Origin: Clostridiales bacterium
Lineage (GTDB): Bacteria > Bacillota > Clostridia > Oscillospirales > Oscillospiraceae
Assembly (NCBI GenBank): GCA_004553495.1
Contig: SFLE01000030.1
Coordinates: 1-15,279, forward strand
DNA: 15,279 bases
Direction: 5' to 3'
Made by a program: the position numbers and the translations under genes. Shown here in pieces: positions 14,224 to 15,279 of this stretch. The number at the start of each line of letters is the position of its first letter. Within the stretch, counting starts at the first letter, position 1. Under the pieces are notes generated by a model, which was given only the letters and a program-made list of their open reading frames with translations, did no database searches and was not told the origin of the DNA.

Positions 14224-14355
14224 ATGGAAATTGCGATAATAGCCGCGCTCGTTTTGTGGCTCTGCCTTGCCATACGCAGCATGAAAAAGGGCAGAGGCTG
14301 CTGCGGAGGTAAATGCTCCGGTTGCTCGGATAACTGCAAAGAGTGTAGAAAATGA
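14224..14355 (+). CDS. FeoB-associated Cys-rich membrane protein, 43 residues
   Basis: A short open frame begins one base after the feoB stop. It encodes a single hydrophobic helix (about residues 3-17) followed by a basic turn and a cysteine-dense tail with CCGGKCSGC and CKEC (C26, C27, C31, C34, C38, C41). This is the pattern of the small FeoB-associated Cys-rich proteins seen after feoB in many Firmicutes. A GGGGTG stretch inside the end of feoB can serve as ribosome-binding site. The cysteines could bind iron or an iron-sulfur cluster; the function is not established. The terminator begins 5 bases after its stop, which supports it as the third gene of the operon. Confidence 0.85.
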   Translation: MEIAIIAALVLWLCLAIRSMKKGRGCCGGKCSGCSDNCKECRK

Positions 14356-14360
14356 ATTTT

Positions 14361-14391
14361 AACGCTCGGACCGCATCGGTTCGGGCGTTTT
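14361..14391 (+). terminator. Intrinsic terminator of the feo operon
   Basis: Thirteen consecutive pairs, including two G-U wobbles, join 14361-14373 with 14377-14389 around loop CAT, followed by a short T-run and then AT-rich sequence. Confidence 0.9.
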
Positions 14392-14421
14392 GTATATTTT
14401 CAGAAATATCGGTCCACAATA
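14392..14421 (+). promoter_or_regulatory. Possible sigma-F-type promoter of the SpoIIQ-like gene
   Basis: GTATA (14392-14396) and GTCCACAATA (14412-14421) are 15 bases apart, close to the Bacillus sigma-F pattern (GywTA, N15, GgnrAnAnTw), with two mismatches in the -10. No good sigma-A pair is seen in this gap. The -35 directly abuts the feo terminator. SpoIIQ genes are known to be forespore-transcribed, which is why I looked; the match is suggestive only. Confidence 0.35.
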
Positions 14422-14448
14422 TAGATAAATCCAACAGGAGGTTTATCT

Positions 14449-15153
14449 ATGCAGAACGAAAAAAGCGGCAGACTCGATAAGTTTTTTGCCGGCAAGGGCT
14501 TTTACATAGTCCTTGCGCTATGTGTAATCGTAATAGGCATATCGGCGTACAGCCTTGCGGTCAAGGCGGGGCAGAACGCCTCCGACGGCTTAAACCCCGG
14601 AATGAGCGTCAGCCAGCCCTCGGTGCCGCCGCAGCAGAGTGCCCAGCCCGATATGAGCACTCAGCCCCCGCAGCCGGTAGGCGTGCAGGATGAGGATGTC
14701 ATTGCTGCCGGGACATGGACTCAGGACGATGTCTGGCAGGAGCCGGAGACATGGAAATGGCCTGTATCGGGCGAGATCGAGCGCAAGTACACCGTAGATG
14801 CGCTCGCCTATGATGTCACCATGGCTGATTGGCGCACCCACGACGGCGTGGATATTCTTGCTCAGCAGGGCGAGGTGGTCATTGCTGCGGCAGACGGCAC
14901 CGTCGAGAGCGTAAAGCAGGACGACCTGTACGGAACGACCGTTGTCATAGACCACGGAGCGGGCATTAAAACCACCTATTCAAACCTTGCCGAAACTCCG
15001 ACGGTCGCGCAGGGCGATAAGGTAAAATGCGGCGATGTCATCGGCTCGGTAGGCAAAACCGCCCTCTGCGAGATAGGGCAGGGCAGCCATATGCACTTTG
15101 CCATGAGCAAGGACGGCGCGAGCGTAGACCCCATGAATTACCTGCCGGAGTAA
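14449..15153 (+). CDS. spoIIQ: SpoIIQ-like M23 (LytM) peptidase
   Basis: The 234-residue protein has a short cytoplasmic tail, one membrane segment (about residues 17-37, starting GKGFYIVLALCVIVIGIS), a Pro/Gln-rich linker (about 50-79) and an M23 domain (about 103-232). The metal and catalytic residues are all present: H131 and D135 in HDGVD, H169 in VIDHG, and H214 and H216 in SHMHF. This architecture and N-terminus fit SpoIIQ, the forespore-side partner of SpoIIIAH in the engulfment channel. An intact metal site is as in clostridial SpoIIQ, unlike Bacillus subtilis. AGGAGGT lies 6 bases upstream. A generic M23 peptidoglycan hydrolase is the alternative. Confidence 0.78.
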   Translation: MQNEKSGRLDKFFAGKGFYIVLALCVIVIGISAYSLAVKAGQNASDGLNPGMSVSQPSVPPQQSAQPDMSTQPPQPVGVQDEDVIAAGTWTQDDVWQEPETWKWPVSGEIERKYTVDALAYDVTMADWRTHDGVDILAQQGEVVIAAADGTVESVKQDDLYGTTVVIDHGAGIKTTYSNLAETPTVAQGDKVKCGDVIGSVGKTALCEIGQGSHMHFAMSKDGASVDPMNYLPE

Positions 15154-15190
15154 GCGTCAGAGGTTTTTTGCAGAAAATCGAAAAAATGTG

Positions 15191-15219
15191 TTGACAATCT
15201 GGGCTGTGTCTTGTATAAT
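15191..15219 (+). promoter_or_regulatory. Consensus sigma-A promoter for the tRNA gene
   Basis: Perfect TTGACA (15191-15196) and TATAAT (15214-15219) are 17 bases apart, with the tRNA starting 22 bases further on. Such full-consensus promoters are typical of stable RNA genes. Confidence 0.92.
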
Positions 15220-15241
15220 TCCAATTGCTCATTTGAGAAAT

Positions 15242-15279
15242 GGCGGCATAGCTCAGTTGGCTAGAGCATGCGGTTCATA
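15242..15279 (+). tRNA. tRNA-Met (anticodon CAT), 5' part only
   Basis: The 5' acceptor strand GGCGGCA, the D arm (GCTC paired with GAGC around AGTTGGCTA) and the 5' anticodon stem TGCGG are visible; the anticodon CAT is at 15276-15278 and the window ends one base later. The acceptor start with G and the stem sequence fit elongator tRNA-Met rather than the initiator; a tRNA-Ile2 with a lysidine-modified CAT cannot be fully excluded. If elongator, it is the substrate class of TmcAL, encoded at 3477-4682. Confidence 0.88.

Noticed and set aside
14395..14409. CodY-like box upstream of the SpoIIQ-like gene
   Set aside because: It agrees with the 15-base CodY consensus at about 12 positions, but such AT-rich matches occur by chance and CodY is often missing in this group.

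Overview
The window looks like chromosomal DNA of a Gram-positive, probably spore-forming Clostridia member, most likely the Oscillospirales/Ruminococcaceae group. Clues are a SpoIIQ-like sporulation peptidase, an L27 start without a separate prp gene, strong Shine-Dalgarno sites (GGAGG and GAAAGGA types), consensus sigma-A promoters, lipoprotein-type solute receptors, and BspA-type leucine-rich repeats of the kind common in gut Firmicutes. The species cannot be named from the sequence. No insertion sequence, prophage, CRISPR array or integrase is visible; this is a compact core-type region with some unusual proteins.

Layout. Positions 1-490 (minus strand) carry the start of rpmA (cut by the window edge) and rplU, with a promoter and a structured leader. 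Position 585 onward (plus) is a cardiolipin synthase (cls) that meets the acetate kinase gene ackA (minus) at a shared terminator. A divergent promoter region separates ackA from tmcAL, whose product uses acetate and ATP to acetylate elongator tRNA-Met. Convergent to tmcAL is a minus-strand gene for a MurF-like ligase with a C-terminal leucine-rich repeat domain, an unusual combination.

From 6717 to 11773 lies a complete branched-chain amino acid type ABC importer operon: receptor, livH, livM, livG, livF. The receptor is the most striking item in the window. Its sequence is circularly permuted: the lipoprotein signal is followed by what is normally the C-terminal two thirds of the protein, then a linker, then what is normally the N-terminal third, all in one open frame. 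A perfect 16-bp hairpin without a U-tract separates the receptor gene from the permease genes.

From 11915 to 14391 lies a ferrous iron uptake operon (feoA, feoB and a 43-residue FeoB-associated Cys-rich membrane protein), preceded by a sigma-A promoter overlapped by two tandem palindromes that resemble DtxR/IdeR-type metal-regulator boxes. The window ends with a SpoIIQ-like M23 peptidase gene with a possible sigma-F-type promoter, and the 5' half of a tRNA-Met(CAT) gene behind a perfect consensus promoter.

Main points for follow-up: the circularly permuted receptor (6831-8093), the MurF-LRR fusion (4726-6603), the duplicated metal box at feoA, and the intercistronic hairpin in the liv operon. 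Structures, homologies and promoters were read by eye; no alignment or search was run.
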